Made by a program: the position numbers and the translations under genes
NCBI GenBank assembly: GCA_029204225.1
Contig: MU832224.1
Coordinates: 1 to 64,000, forward strand
Direction: 5' to 3'
DNA length: 64,000 nucleotides
Source of the DNA: Diphasiastrum complanatum
Lineage: Eukaryota > Streptophyta > Lycopodiopsida > Lycopodiales > Lycopodiaceae
Part shown: piece by piece, positions 46,976 to 60,300 of the stretch
Layout: every line of letters begins with the position of its first letter
Position numbering within the stretch: position 1 is the first letter of the stretch
Notes under the pieces: generated by a model
What the model was told of the DNA's origin: nothing
Database searches by the model: none
Seen by the model: the letters and a program-made list of their open reading frames with translations, nothing else

Positions 46976-49900
46976 TTTGATTTATTCCGAGATGTAGCTG
47001 GCACAGAGGTCAAACCACGTGTGTGCCTACGTCCAAATGTGACCACAGAAGGTACACTGCTTTCAGAATCTGACACAGTATGGAGTCTGGATATTGCAGA
47101 AGTCAAAGCTTTGACTTCTATCTCCATATTCGTAGCTTTCTCTCCTGCCTCACAAGTTTCCGAAGTTTCATCAAACTTGACATTGTCTTCATGAAATTCT
47201 TCACAGCTGCCAGAGGAATGGAGAGGCTTTGCATTCTTTGACTTATGGTCCTTGGCGCTTCTTTGATGCTGACGTGGTGATTGCGATAGTTTAGAATGAA
47301 TTTTCTGTCGTCGTTTTTGTGATGGATGCTTCTTTTTGTGAAAGGAAAAAGTTTTGGGGAATTTATGCTTATCTACAAGATGTTGCAGCCTTGCAATGTC
47401 AGATTGAAATCTCCCCGAGCAACCCTCGACCAAGCACTCATACTACAGGTTGCATCAGCAGACAAGGAAACCAACTATCCAATCAGAAAATTTAGATCAA
47501 GAAAAACACATGAGCCATTCAAAAGTTCAACAATTTTCACTAAAATGACAAATCCAGCTGCAAGAAGCAAAAAAAATTATAGGGTTCATAATGCTGACCA
47601 TGGGGTAATTTCGAGCCACTTTGGCTTGGAAGAAGGAATCGTGAGTTTCTGCAATGTGCAAACTTAGAAGTCGTCTGGTTGGAAACACCCTGCAACAAAC
47701 AGAGCATGTCGCCGTGTGTCTAACAAAATAATGGGACTCCAAATCATTCAGACCACTCAATCTGGCGCCACAGCCAACAATTGGGCAAGAAATTTGCCTG
47801 CAAAAATCATTTTAAATATGAGGAGATCTCAAACTAAGGACACGTTAACGTCCAGTGGGAATTTCAATATTCAACACAATGAAAGTACAATTGAGTGATT
47901 CAAGATATGTAGACTAGATAAGCCAAAAACAATTTCTATTCAGAACTGATGCAGGATTATTTCAATCCAATGAGCTTACACAGGGTAAATTCCCTTTTAA
48001 GGTCAACAATCTTCAAACCTTGTTCTTAAATTAATAACATAATTACAATCTGCAAAGAATCTCTACTAGGATCAATAAAGTTTCCAATATTTGTTCTGCT
48101 CCCAGCCAAAATTCAGTTTTGTTTTTTAACTTTCCAGTTCTAATCATTTAGCGCTAGAGTTGTATTTGGCCCATTGCAGTGGGTGAGCTCACCAAAGGGA
48201 CCTCAGACCCCTTCCATTTGGAACTACGTTATGTGGCTTGAATCACATAACTACGCAATCATAGTACGCTCACATTAGATATGACTATAAATCAGGATAT
48301 TTTCAAAAATCTTGGAAATCTTCCAGAGCCCACCTTAGAAGAAATCTTTTGGCATATCAGAAACTCTACCTAAAAACGTTTTAATCACAATTTAACAATC
48401 AACGAATTTGGCATTAAATGAAGTACAAGAAACATGAATAGATAAATCAATCAATGGAAGTCTCCTACAAAGAATATTAGATGAAGATCACCTAACATTA
48501 ATAGCCAATCCTCTAAGAGGAAGAACCAAAATCATAAGCTACTTATGAAGAATGTCGTAAGCTACCAGATGAACAATGTAACTCCTACTATACCCTAAAT
48601 ATTAGGGTTAGGTCAGGCCAGGCACAATGATAAGCAACCCGGGAGTCACTACAGCCCGTCTGTGAGTTCCTACAGTCTTCTCCACAGGCCCATTATTAAA
48701 AACTAATGAATGGGCCATGAAAATAGTGATCAGCTCCAGAGGCACCATATTGTGAAATAAAATCACTATTGTAGCTACTAAAATTGTCAAGTATGTCAAT
48801 AACACCCCTACCAATTAAAAAAATTTCCCGTAATGTGGGCGGTAATACAAGCATGCATGAAAAACAAAAAGCTGAGTAATTATGTCTCACACTAAGACGA
48901 AGACTAAGAATCAATGGTCGCAACAAATGCTTTGGCTTCATTGGTATATTTATCGGAACATCAACGGACACTCAAGGATCTCTTTGTGATAGACATTACA
49001 CGAACTCCAACCTGAAGCTTAGCAACTTGTTACAACTCCCAAGATCCACCGATAGCTACAAGGCCAACTGCACACCCAATAAACGTGATGAATGCATTGT
49101 CACCACCCATCCATAGAGTCAATGCTGACTCACCCCCATGCATTGGAGTTACCAACACCATCATGACTAGTTAGGCATGTAAGGCCTATAACGATAACTA
49201 ATGTCCCATAGCAGTGGCATTGCTCTTGGCTCTCCCTAGCAGACATCTCCTAGCCTGGAAGTTACACCTGGCTCTACACCTACTTTCCATCCACCTCCTC
49301 TCGAGTAGACTGAGTGAATTGTAAAAAGGCTCTCCCACCCCTATATAGGCAACTACAAGTTGGCCCCTCATCAAGCACGATTTGATCAGTGACACATGTC
49401 ATCCTAGGCTAATGACACGTGGCACCCAAACATGTCAATACCCCCAGACCTACGTTTTGCCCCTTGCGAGGCCATCACTACCGTGATGGTGCATAGCATT
49501 CCCTCCCCCATAAAAACTTCCTTCTATGTGAAAAAACCAAGGAATCTCAATCTCAAGTCCACCTCTTTCTCCCAAGTGTCTGCATCATCTAACTTACCCT
49601 TCCAATGAACCAAATATTTAAAAACCCTATGGTTTCTTAACTGATGATGTTGTGTATCTACGACCTTTTCTAGTTTAGGAGGTACAAAGGCAAACAAATT
49701 GGTAGCTCACATGCTGGAACGAGATTATCCTTTCCACCAGTCATTCCAACTTACATGGAATAGGGGTTGCAATGTAGTTCCTAGAGGAAGGTTTGGTTGA
49801 TAGGCGGACCGATTGAGTTTCTTTTCAATCTTATAAGGGTCAATGTATCAAGGAGAGAGCTTAGGGTATGTCCCCATTCAAAGCACCTTAGAACCTTTTG

Positions 49901-52900
49901 GAATTCTAAGATACACTCAATCTCCAATTTCAAATTATTTAAAATTGAGCTCGATCTTGAGCCGATCCAATGCTTTCCTTGGTCGCCTACAACATTTCTT
50001 GCGCATCCAACAAAAAATCTGATGCAACTTGTACCTTGACACCTTTAAGTCCAACGGAAATCGGTGCACAAGGATGAAAGAAATTAAAAAAATAAATGGA
50101 CTAAATAGAATGGCAGAATGCTTCGCTCTATTGTACGCAAACTCCCAGGTACTTTTCCCAATCTTATTGTCGTTTGGAAACATATGCACAAAGCATGTCT
50201 TCCATAGACTGTTTGACACATTCCGGCTGTCCATGGGATTTTGGGTGATCTGAAGACTGAACTAATAATTGTTTCTAGTAAAGACTGCTTGCCAAAACTT
50301 GCCAGTGAACTTAGAAACCTGGTCACTAACAATATCATTTAGCAATCTATATAGTTTGGCTGCGAGAAAACCATTCACGTAGCGCTGGCGGAGGCATCGC
50401 AGGATGGCTTTCCCCAGAGAATATTTGGCGGGGCTTTCTTAGCTAGCTTTTCTTTCCGGGGAAAAAGGCTTCATGTGTCCTGCGTTTTTTGGCAAACGAA
50501 CGGCTGCATGACAGAAATTATATGATAAGCGCTGGCAGATGCATCGCAGAAAGACTTATAATATCGGAAGACAGTTTTCTTTCTAAGAACCTTGATAAGC
50601 TTCAATGACGAGTCATCGCCGAACCGATTTAAATGGTTTTTCAACAAAAAGTTGTGCACACTCTGAAGGCTTGACAATAGACTTTGTTGGAATAAATTGA
50701 GCCATCTTGCTTAGCTTGTCAACCACTACCCAAATGGCCTCATGGCCCTTTCCTGTCCTGGGGAGTCCAATCACGAAATCCATGACAATACTTTCCCACT
50801 TCTTGCTAGGAATTTCCAATGGATGCAATAGACCAGCTACCTTGAGTCTTTCTGCTTTATTAACTTGGCATTGTTCACACTTTTGCCAATATGCCTCCAT
50901 GTGGCCAATAAAATTCTCTTTTAACTAGGTCGTGTTCTTTGTATGTCAAGTTGTCCCACACTGGGACTTCCATGACATTCATGTAGAATCTGGGCCCTAA
51001 TACCCTCAATGTCTGGCACACATACCTTTCCTCTACGAAAATGGAATATTCAAAAAGTATCTTCTCATCACGGGATTTCTCGGAGTCCTACACTCCAAGG
51101 CCTTCTCTAGATCTAGAAATTCCAAACAAGACATCTTGCCAAAGTATGACCAAAAAAGTATTACTCCAACAAAGATCCCGAAGAGAAAGATACAACTCAA
51201 ATTGGATCTCAACAAAGCATAACTGATTAACTTCTCCAATCCGGCTCAAGGTATCAACAACATAGTTCGATGCACCACGACAGTACCTAATGTCAAATTC
51301 GAACTCCTAAATGATTTCTAAGTTCTAACCATCAGGCCTTATGACCCCTCAAGTCCACGGCATCACAGATATATTTAAGGAATTGATCATCTGTCACCAC
51401 CATAAATCTGGACCATAAAAGTAATGTCTCCAAACTTTTGAAGCATGAATGATAGCAAAAAGTTCCTTCGCATAAGTAGAATATCTGAGTTGGGTCCAAT
51501 TTCTTGATTTCGAAAGCCACTAGTCTATCGTCCTAATATAGGACTGCTCCTGCAGCCTAGTCACTATCATCCATTTCAACAAGAAATGGCTTGTTGGGGT
51601 CCGCTATGTGTAGTATGGGTGTTGTAGACACTAGATGCTTCAAAGCCTCAAATCTTTGATTTAACTCATCAGTCCACGCAACCGACGGACTAACCTTACT
51701 ACGCCTACAAGCTTTTTTTTCCTATTATTATTTTTGGTGTTCCTTGGCTTTCTTCACTCCCTCAAGAAAATTAGTCAAGGGTAATGCTACTTTGGCATAA
51801 TCTTGAATAATCTTATGGAAAAAACTTGTACTAAAAAAATTAACTCTTTGTTGAGATCAGTCATTCTCACACCTTACGGAGTTTATCATAGATGATCTCA
51901 ATGCCATGATCAGATAAGACATGTCCAGCATAGTTGAGTTTCATTTGGAAAACCTCACATATAGAATCTTTAGCATAAAGGTTTTCCTACCTTGAAATAT
52001 CTAAGACCGTGCGAAAGATGCGCTTCATGCTCCTCAAGAGTTCTACTATAAATCAAAATGTTGCTCAAAAATACCACAACAAAATCTCCCATATATGGAC
52101 GGGGATATCATTCATCATATGTTAGGAAGCTGTTGGGGCACTAGTTAGACCAAAGGGATAAAACTAAATATTCTCAATGGCCATGCCTAGTACGAAAGTT
52201 TTAGAAACATCCCCCTCATTAATTCTTATTGGATGGTAATCCAATCTAAGGTCTAAGTTAATGAAATAGTTTGCACCATTCAGTCACATCCACTAGTTCA
52301 TCCATCCTTGGCAAGGGATAACAATTCTTGATGTCATTTTATTGAGTTTCTTATAGTCAACACAAAGACATAAAGCACCATCTTTCTTGCCGACTAACAA
52401 ACATGAGCTCCCCAAGAAGACTTATTGCGAATATGGCCCAAATGTAGATACTCCTAAAGTTGCTTAGCAACCTCATCGTCTTCCTTAGGGCCATCCTATA
52501 GGGAAAAAGCGATACATGAGCTCAATTCTATGTATTCAGTCCTAACTCTTTTGAAAATTTTACCTTCTGGTGTATTATCAATTATGGATTATAAAGAAAC
52601 ATTTCTTGGGAGTAAGCGATACATCAACATTGAAATTTTGAGTAACAAAAGCATTCACACAAAATTCATCTACCAAAAAACATAAATGCATTAGATACTT
52701 AGAATCTTTCATAGATTGATTCACTTCATGAGTGGATAAATAAGGTAGTGTTGCTGGACTTGTTGAAATAATGGAGGAGGAGGCAAAGACGAGGGAAGGG
52801 GCCACCATGCAGATTGATAAAGAGGTAGAGGCACAATCAAATCTATTCCCGCCCATTCACAGACCTAGAGTAAGGCCCAGGGGCTCAGACATGAGTAGAG

Positions 52901-54269
52901 CATAGGCAGAGGATATGTCATAGGCAGAGGCTTTCCCATTTGCGCACATTGGACATAGAAGTCAACATTGGTCAGTCTGTACTCCAAGAGGCACAGGGAG
53001 GGGCAAAGAACATCCACATCGTACTCTCTCTATAGAAATTGACATTGAGGGCTCTGGTTTTGCTTCCTCTTTGACAACAAAGCAGTGGCTCAGTCTCTTC
53101 TTAGGCTGAGGGTGGGATATGCTATTAGAGCATTCAAAGTTAATTGTATGTTTCATGTGCATTGCAGACTTAGGCTACCATTATTGGAGCCATGTTTATA
53201 TTGGTCTTGTGCCCTAGATTTTTATGATATTTCATTTTGTATCTGAGTTCCTCTGTGGAGCCCTATCCAGTATAAAATTCATAGTGATATAGATTGTAGT
53301 AATTAGCTTGTTTCATTAGTACATGATGTCGCTTTTGAATGTAGAATCTCATGTCAGCTGAAAGTTTGTAAGTTGTTCTGCTTTGATAATGGATGTTTAT
53401 AGGCTTGTCAAGCACATTTTCTAGATTTGGAATTTCTCCTTCAGAGATTGTACTTTCAGGACTCGGCACTGTAGACAATTAGAAAATTTGAAATATTGTT
53501 TTCAAGCACCCAAAACCCATGCACATGCAATCTTCATGCATTATAACTCAGCTCCCAAATACCCCTTGAAAAGATACGTTCACCAATAAAATGGCAAAAA
53601 ACTTAGAAAGTTACAGTATGTTCGGTATGTACATGTTCCAATACATACTATTTCAGAAGATTGTGCAACACAGAGAGAATGTCAGCAGTGATGAAGAAAA
53701 AGGGTTTTGCAAATTTTTATTGGTCCACGTTTGCCCTCAAACGTCGTTGATGGGCAGTTGAAGTGCGATTGAAAGGCAAACACGTGCATTTTAGAGAGAT
53801 AACGTGTGTTTCTGGAAATTTCTAGAGAGAGCACGCTAGGAATTTTCGAGAGAGCTGGCTAGCGATGGATCCAGAGAGTTCGATTGAGAGAGAGAACGCT
53901 AATGGTTAAGCTGCAGCGCAGCTGCTGCGAGTAGAATCGTGTTAGCTCACTTCAGGGTGTTGAGCAGAGCGGAGGCAGTGGCTATGTCGAAGCGTAGGCG
54001 CAAGGAGCATGCCGTGATGTAAGAATTCAGCAAGCATTGCCAGGAGGACGTGAATGAGGAGGGACGAGCAGGTTAGTGAGAGGGAGAGAGCGGAAAGGGG
54101 GAGAGGTAAGAGAGAGCTGCTGGGAAGGGGGACAAGGAGTTGAGTGATAGGTGAGAGAGAGCAGGACGAGCAGATAGAGGAGGAGAGAGTGTGTATGGGG
54201 ATAGGGTTTTTTTTGGATTTAGGGTTTTTTAAGGGTTAGGGTTTTGAATTTAAAAAATAGCAATAATGT

Positions 54270-54317
<48 letters not shown>

Positions 54318-57300
54318 GATTGCACACGACCTTCATAGAAAATCCCACTAGGAATTTGTTTATTCTTGAAGTTGTAATAAGATGGACATGTTGTAGAAGC
54401 ATTTCATTAAAGTAGAACCATAAGCTAAAATAACGGTGTTAAAACTATCATGTGTTGATGAATTGTTATCAGCATGCATATGTTCCATACGTAAGAGATA
54501 GATTGCAAACAAAGTCTTTACATAGGTTAAGACAGCCACTCGTCATACTAGAATGTGATTCTAAAGCATGCCCAACATAATGATTCACACTTGTAACATC
54601 AAAAAACAAGTTGCAATGAAAATGTGCCAAATAAAAGTAAAACATTACCAACATTGTTCCTCCTGCATGTTGCTGATGTAAGTTCTCTCTTCTTCTGTAA
54701 TCTCCAAAGTAACCTGCACTTCCACAAGTCATGAATGAAAACATATATGAAGCCCATAGGTTGACAATGACAATGATATGCTGGAGCATAGTAAAAGTAA
54801 TTGCTGCTCCAAAATAAATGCATGATCCAGGAACATAAGAAGTCACCATTGTAGATGTTACACAAAAGAAAATGTCATGAAAGAATATAATGCTGGAAGG
54901 TGCAAAAACAAATATTGCACGTAGAGCATATCTAGTCTTAATACTTATATACCAGAAGGCACGGAACTTTTCATTGTGTATATACCAAATGAAACACATT
55001 CCTTCCATGTGAAACAAGTTAAAAGATATTCTCCTTGGTCTTTTTTTTTTTAAATTAAAAAAAAGCTTCTAAAAAGACTTTCATAGGCCCCGAGAAAATC
55101 ATACGTTTATGGAGAACTTCATACGACTATTAAGATAAATTCATTCAATAATGCTAAATTACCAAGAAAATATCAAATCAATAGTACTAAAAAGAGAGGC
55201 TTTCGAGAGAGAAGAAAGAAAGCTTTATTAATGTCTTTTCCATAAAAAAGGCATATAAGACAAAAGAAGTACATGTCAAGTATGTGGTAACCATGAGAGC
55301 GTCTAAAACATCTCCAAAGCTGTAGTAAAGAAAACATCTAGTACAAACTAAGATAAATACATAAATGAGAATGCATGTGCATAATAGTCATATGTATCCA
55401 TGTCAAGATGTCAGGTCTGTGCTGACGCTGTAGAAGGCCTGTGCATAATAGTCATATGTATCCATGTCAAGATGTCAGGTCTGTGCTGACACTGTAGAAG
55501 GATGTAATGCGAGCTACAACATGAGGAAGTGTTGGAGCCCACTGACGTCGTCTATGAGCATGAACATGTATAGTGCGTCTCTGTGTAGGAGGTCTGGTGT
55601 GACGTGTAACTCTCATGGTCGCCTGAGGCTAGATGGTGCGTCGTCTCTGCGTCCTAGGTCTAGGAATGTCGTCACAATCATTGTCAATCATGTCTGCATC
55701 AGAACACAATCTTCTTCGAGAGAAGAAGGATGTAATCTGAGACTGTGTCTGGATAAGTATGTTGAGCTATCTGACATAGGTCCTGTTGCAGGAGGGACAT
55801 CTCACGTATCATAAGTGCCACACATCGGGGGTCCTCGTATGAGATAAGGGACCGTAGTGTAGCTGGTGTCGGATGAAAAAGGCAATGATATCGCCCTCTG
55901 ATCTCATAGTAAACTGGACATGTGAATAGGAAATGCTCCTCTGACTCGACCATAGATAATGAGCACAACTGGCAAAGCCGCTCCTCTCGTGGGGTACCCT
56001 GAAAGTGCCCAGTCTCAATTGCCAACTGATGTGAAGACACTCAGAACTGGCCCAGCAGAAACCGACGCCCATGAGATAGTCCTGAGGTGAGAAAGTGTGG
56101 CAAAACTGGAAATCCCACCGTGTCTAGCTCCAGAAAGTGTGTCTTGTTATAGTCATATTTGACCCCGAGCTGTCCCTGCCATGTCCGACTCAGATATGCT
56201 ATATAGAGAAAGCGTCTGATATACTCATGGGTGCCCGATGGAAGGTCTGTGATAGAAATGCGAAGTGTATCTAGTATCTGCAAGGCCTGAGAAAACCATG
56301 ATAGTCGATGCCCTTGGTCATAAAGGTGTCGTGATGAGGCAAGTGCCGTCTGTATGTATTTCTGCTCATTTGTGGGTAGAATCATGATACGTTGAATATA
56401 TAGGATAAGCTGGAAGATGGCGGATAGTTGTATGGGTGGAACCACGAACTCTGTCAGTATAATCTGATGTGGGATAGACGGCTTAGCCCGTATCATCCGA
56501 GATAGCATGAGAACCTGCAGTCGTGAGATATTGGCCCAATCAGATGATGTAAGACCCGTACACCATACCTCTGCTGCATATAGGGTTGTGGGGGTAATGA
56601 GAGTATCAAAAAGCTGACACTTACTCCGTCTGAAACAGAAACGCTCTAACTGGACAAGGGAGGTGCGACCTTTCCCAAGTCTAGCGGAAGCTGCTTGTCT
56701 GTTACGAGCACGTAACCAGTGCCGAACCCTAGAGAACATAGGAGGTCAGATACCACAGTCAGGGTCGTGCCCAGCGTACACGACCAACAAGGCAAGACAG
56801 TGTGAGTAGTGTGCCCTTGCACGGTCCATAGCCATGGCGGGCCTAACATACTCTAGGGACCTATCAGCAGGATAGGGCCCCACATCGGGTCTCAACGTGC
56901 AGTCGGCCACGTCAAAGCCAACTTGGGGTTTTCTCTGATTTTTTCCGGACAACAGGTTTGAAAGCAGTTGTGGAAGAGTTGAGAGGGTTCCTCTTCGTAT
57001 TTTCTTTGGAAATACAGTCCTCAGAAACAGCTAAGTTTTCTTTCCCTCTTTTGTACAGTTATAAATTAGTCTTTTCGACTTCTTTTAAGAGGAAACGTCA
57101 GGCACTCTTTTTCTATCTCTGAAAATGACCACTTCTCCGGAATTTGATCAACCCCTGACAAGAGGCATTGATGAATTAAAAACGGAATCCCTGAGATTCA
57201 GTAAAGGGAAAGAACCAATGGAAGTTGAAGAACAGGAACAATTCGCCGAAGAACTCGACGAATTGGTTATCAAGGAGCAGTTTCTCCACTTGGTAACAGA

Positions 57301-60300
57301 AGTGGATGAACTGAAGTTAGCATTAGCCAACTTCAAGTCCAGTGTGGACGACTCGTTCGCTGAACTCAAAGGCTTGATTTTGAGTTACTTTTACCATCAG
57401 TAGGAGACTAGGCAAGGTCGCCTATGAACTAGAACTACCACACATCAGTAAGGTTTTTCCAGTTTTTCATGTAAGTCAGTTACGAAAAGCCTTAGCCAGA
57501 TCAGAAAATCTGGTAGGGGACCGTGTTCTAGTTCTCCCATTGGATTCTCAGCAACCTCCACATGAGCCAGAGGAGATTCTTGATAGTAGAGAGGCGCAGA
57601 CTCGTCATACTCTATATCGAGAATATCTGGTCAAGTGGAATGATCAGCCTGTTGAGAATGCCACTTGGGAAAGAGGCAGCGTCCTTTGCAAGATTTTTCC
57701 AGACTTTGTCTTAGAGGACCAAGACGGTTCTTAAGGGGGAGGGAGTGTTACGAGCACGTAACCAGTGCCGAACCCTAGAGAACACAGGAGGTCAGATACC
57801 ACAGTCAGGGTCGTGTCCAGCGTACACGACCAACAGGGCAAGACAGTGTGAGTAGTGTGCCTCTGCACGGTCCATAGCCATGGCAGGCCTAACACAGCCT
57901 AGGGACCCTGTCAGCAGGATAGGGCCCCACGTTAGGTCCCGACGTGCAGTCGGCCACGGGGCCGACACTTGGCAGTATGCATGCTATACCAGTCCTCACA
58001 CTGAGTTAGGAGGGGCTTACTCCATATCAGGGAGTAGGCAAGGTTGGGTGGATCAGTTAGTGTTTGCCCTACTGTGGTGTTAGGACCTATTACATTGTCG
58101 CATGCCAAAGATAGGGCCTGTAAAAAACACGCCAAGGTAAGTGTAGGAAGATACAACCTCCAACGGCTGCCTATCAAAGATGAGTTCCTGGCGCTGTATA
58201 AAAGCTCTCGATGTGTTGACAACCATAACTTTGGTTTTCAATATGTTAACCCCCAATCCCCATCTACTGCAGAAGGCATGAAGGCTGTCTAGCTGTCGCT
58301 GTAATCCCTCTCTAGTAGAGGATAAGAGAACCACATCATCTACATATAAAAGTATAGCAATCAAGATGCTCAAGCCTGCAACCTGTGCCACCACATCCTT
58401 CAATGACTCTCTCAAGCTCGTCGATATATAGCCCAAACAAGGTTGGAGATAGAGAACAACCCTGTTTCACGCATATAGTGCTCCAGATATGATTTGAGAT
58501 GTCGGTGTCACTCCGAAAACAGCCAAGGACTCTCTCATATAGTGCCATCACTGCCAAGATCGTGTCAGTAGAAAAACCAAGATCACGTAGATGCTGAATG
58601 AGAAGGGATCGTGGAACAGAGTCGAAGGCTTTCCTAAAGTCAACAAAACAACAGTAGACCCGCTCTTGCAATTGCCTGTCATCGTATCTGCCTTATTATG
58701 CTATAATTCGATCAGTGTTGCAGCGGATCGTGATCCGCTGTAAAAACGATCCGGATCGCCAGCGATCTGGGACCAGAAATGTGGTCCCGGATCGCAAAAC
58801 AATCTGCAAATTTTTTTATGGTGCCCAGATCCGCCGCTTTTGCTATTGAAATGAATATCAAATTTTGAAATGAATATCGATTGTTTTTCTTATGCCAATA
58901 GTTTGCAGATCTACTGATGTCCAAAATTCTGATGAATGTAGCTTGTGAATGCAAAAGCAAATATTTGCAGATCTGTGATGTCCAAATTTTTGATGAATGC
59001 AGCCACCCTAAACCAACTAAAACCAAACAACAGAACTGCATAATAATTGATATTTCGATATCCTCTCACATGATACCCATATTGGCAACTTTTCAATAAT
59101 AAAAAAAAATTGCGATCTGGGAAACCCTAACGAGAATTGCGATCCGGAACGGAACGTGCATCTGTGCATTCGATATGTCTCTCTTATATACATAAGTTCT
59201 TAATTATAAGACGTCATTAAAAGACAGGATCAGCTCCTAATGTTATTGCGATTGCATGTCAATGTCTGCCATATTGTCTATAGGATCTTCGTTAGAGACG
59301 TCGTCTTACGAGCTCGTAGGTCGTAATTTGATTGAAATGCCTCGTAAGAGGGTTTCCTTACGGTTCTCTTACAAGCAGTGACCGTAATGCCTCGTAAGAG
59401 GAAGCCGTACGAGTTATTTTCCACTTTCCTCCACCAACGTTGTGCACAATGCACATTCTTGAAGATACTATGTGGCTACAATAATCTTATCTTGATCTTC
59501 TATAATGCCACATGCAACTTCAAGTCTTTGATGGAAGGCAACTTCAACCTCTTTGTATTCAATTCTACCTCCCCTGACTAATAATTGGCTCCATAGCCAA
59601 CACTCCAATTCTCCTTACTCTTTCAATCTCATTGCCAAGTTTGCCAAACTTCAATTGATCTAGGATTTGCTTGAGCATGGCTTGCATAGCAACTACTTAA
59701 GCCGCAAACACATCCAATCTATGGGAATCGTGGCTAAACCATCCATACTTAGGTGATAAAGATGTAGCATGCTTAGCAATAAGCAAAAGCACTTCTTAAG
59801 CAAGCTATGATACACAGATTAGCCAAAAGCTTGCATAAAATCAGCAAGCCAAACCTCTTTGCGTAAAGCTATCAAAATCTTGGCTTTATAGAGGCTAGCC
59901 CCTTCAAAAATCAGTAATTGGTGTTCACGCTCCTCAAAAACCAAGCAAAAGAAAACAAATTTCACAAGGGACTATGGCATACTGGCGTAGATCTTCAATG
60001 ATCTAGCTCTAGAGACCCTAAGCAACTCTAAGTAAATTGTCAAAATTTAGCAACAAACAAATGAAAGTTTAAACTTCGATAGTGCTGTTTTTTTCTCAAA
60101 AAGTATGAAGAGGCTACAAAGAGGGTGCACTCAATCTAGTAGACCGTGTGGATTAGCGATCCACCAAAACACACCAAATATGAAATCTTGGAAATCTCAA
60201 TAGCAAAATAAAGCTCCAAAATCAAGTGTTGGCTCTAAAAATTGGCTGAAAATTGAGTGCTAAGCTCCAAAGATACTAGGAATGGGTGTCAGATAACAAA

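Larger units (their letters stand above)
56695..58099 (+). mobile_element. Internally deleted LTR element nested in the LINE
   Basis: The 3' LTR is 57746-58094 (349 bp, TGTTACGAGC...CTATTACA). The 5' LTR (56700-56911) matches its first ~212 bp and lacks the rest and the primer site. TTGTC target duplications lie at 56695-56699 and 58095-58099. A polypurine AAGGGGGAGGGAG (57733-57745) precedes the 3' LTR. Internal DNA is only ~830 bp. Confidence 0.92.
55205..58680 (-). mobile_element. LINE, 5'-truncated, in ZNF511 intron 1
   Basis: On the minus strand the reverse transcriptase starts within CCFVDFRKAFDSVPRSLLIQ (58671) and runs through KQGCSLSPTLFGLYIDELER. It frameshifts near 58370 into ILLYVDDVVLLSS (catalytic YVDD) and ends at SYTYLGVFFTGPIFG, where a nested LTR element interrupts (56700-58094). 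It resumes with ARLGKGRTSLVQLERFCFRR, TLITPTTLYAAEVWCTGL and LQVLMLSRMIRAKP. After one in-frame TGA (56041-56043) it ends with a Cys/His finger, RLCQLCSLSMVESEEHFLFT plus CPVY. The 3'UTR ends near 55205 in a TTTCTTTCTTCTCTCTC tail. No 5' endonuclease is present. It is oriented like the host gene. Confidence 0.88.

Noticed and set aside
54195-54245. TTTAGGG/TTAGGG-like words near the GA repeat
   Set aside because: Irregular and mixed with T and G runs. Could be telo-box-like promoter words but without a gene start beside them.
54469-55017. 182-residue Phe/Tyr-rich minus-strand frame
   Set aside because: It overlaps ZNF511 exon 2 in another frame; the exon reading with phase-matched splice sites is better supported.
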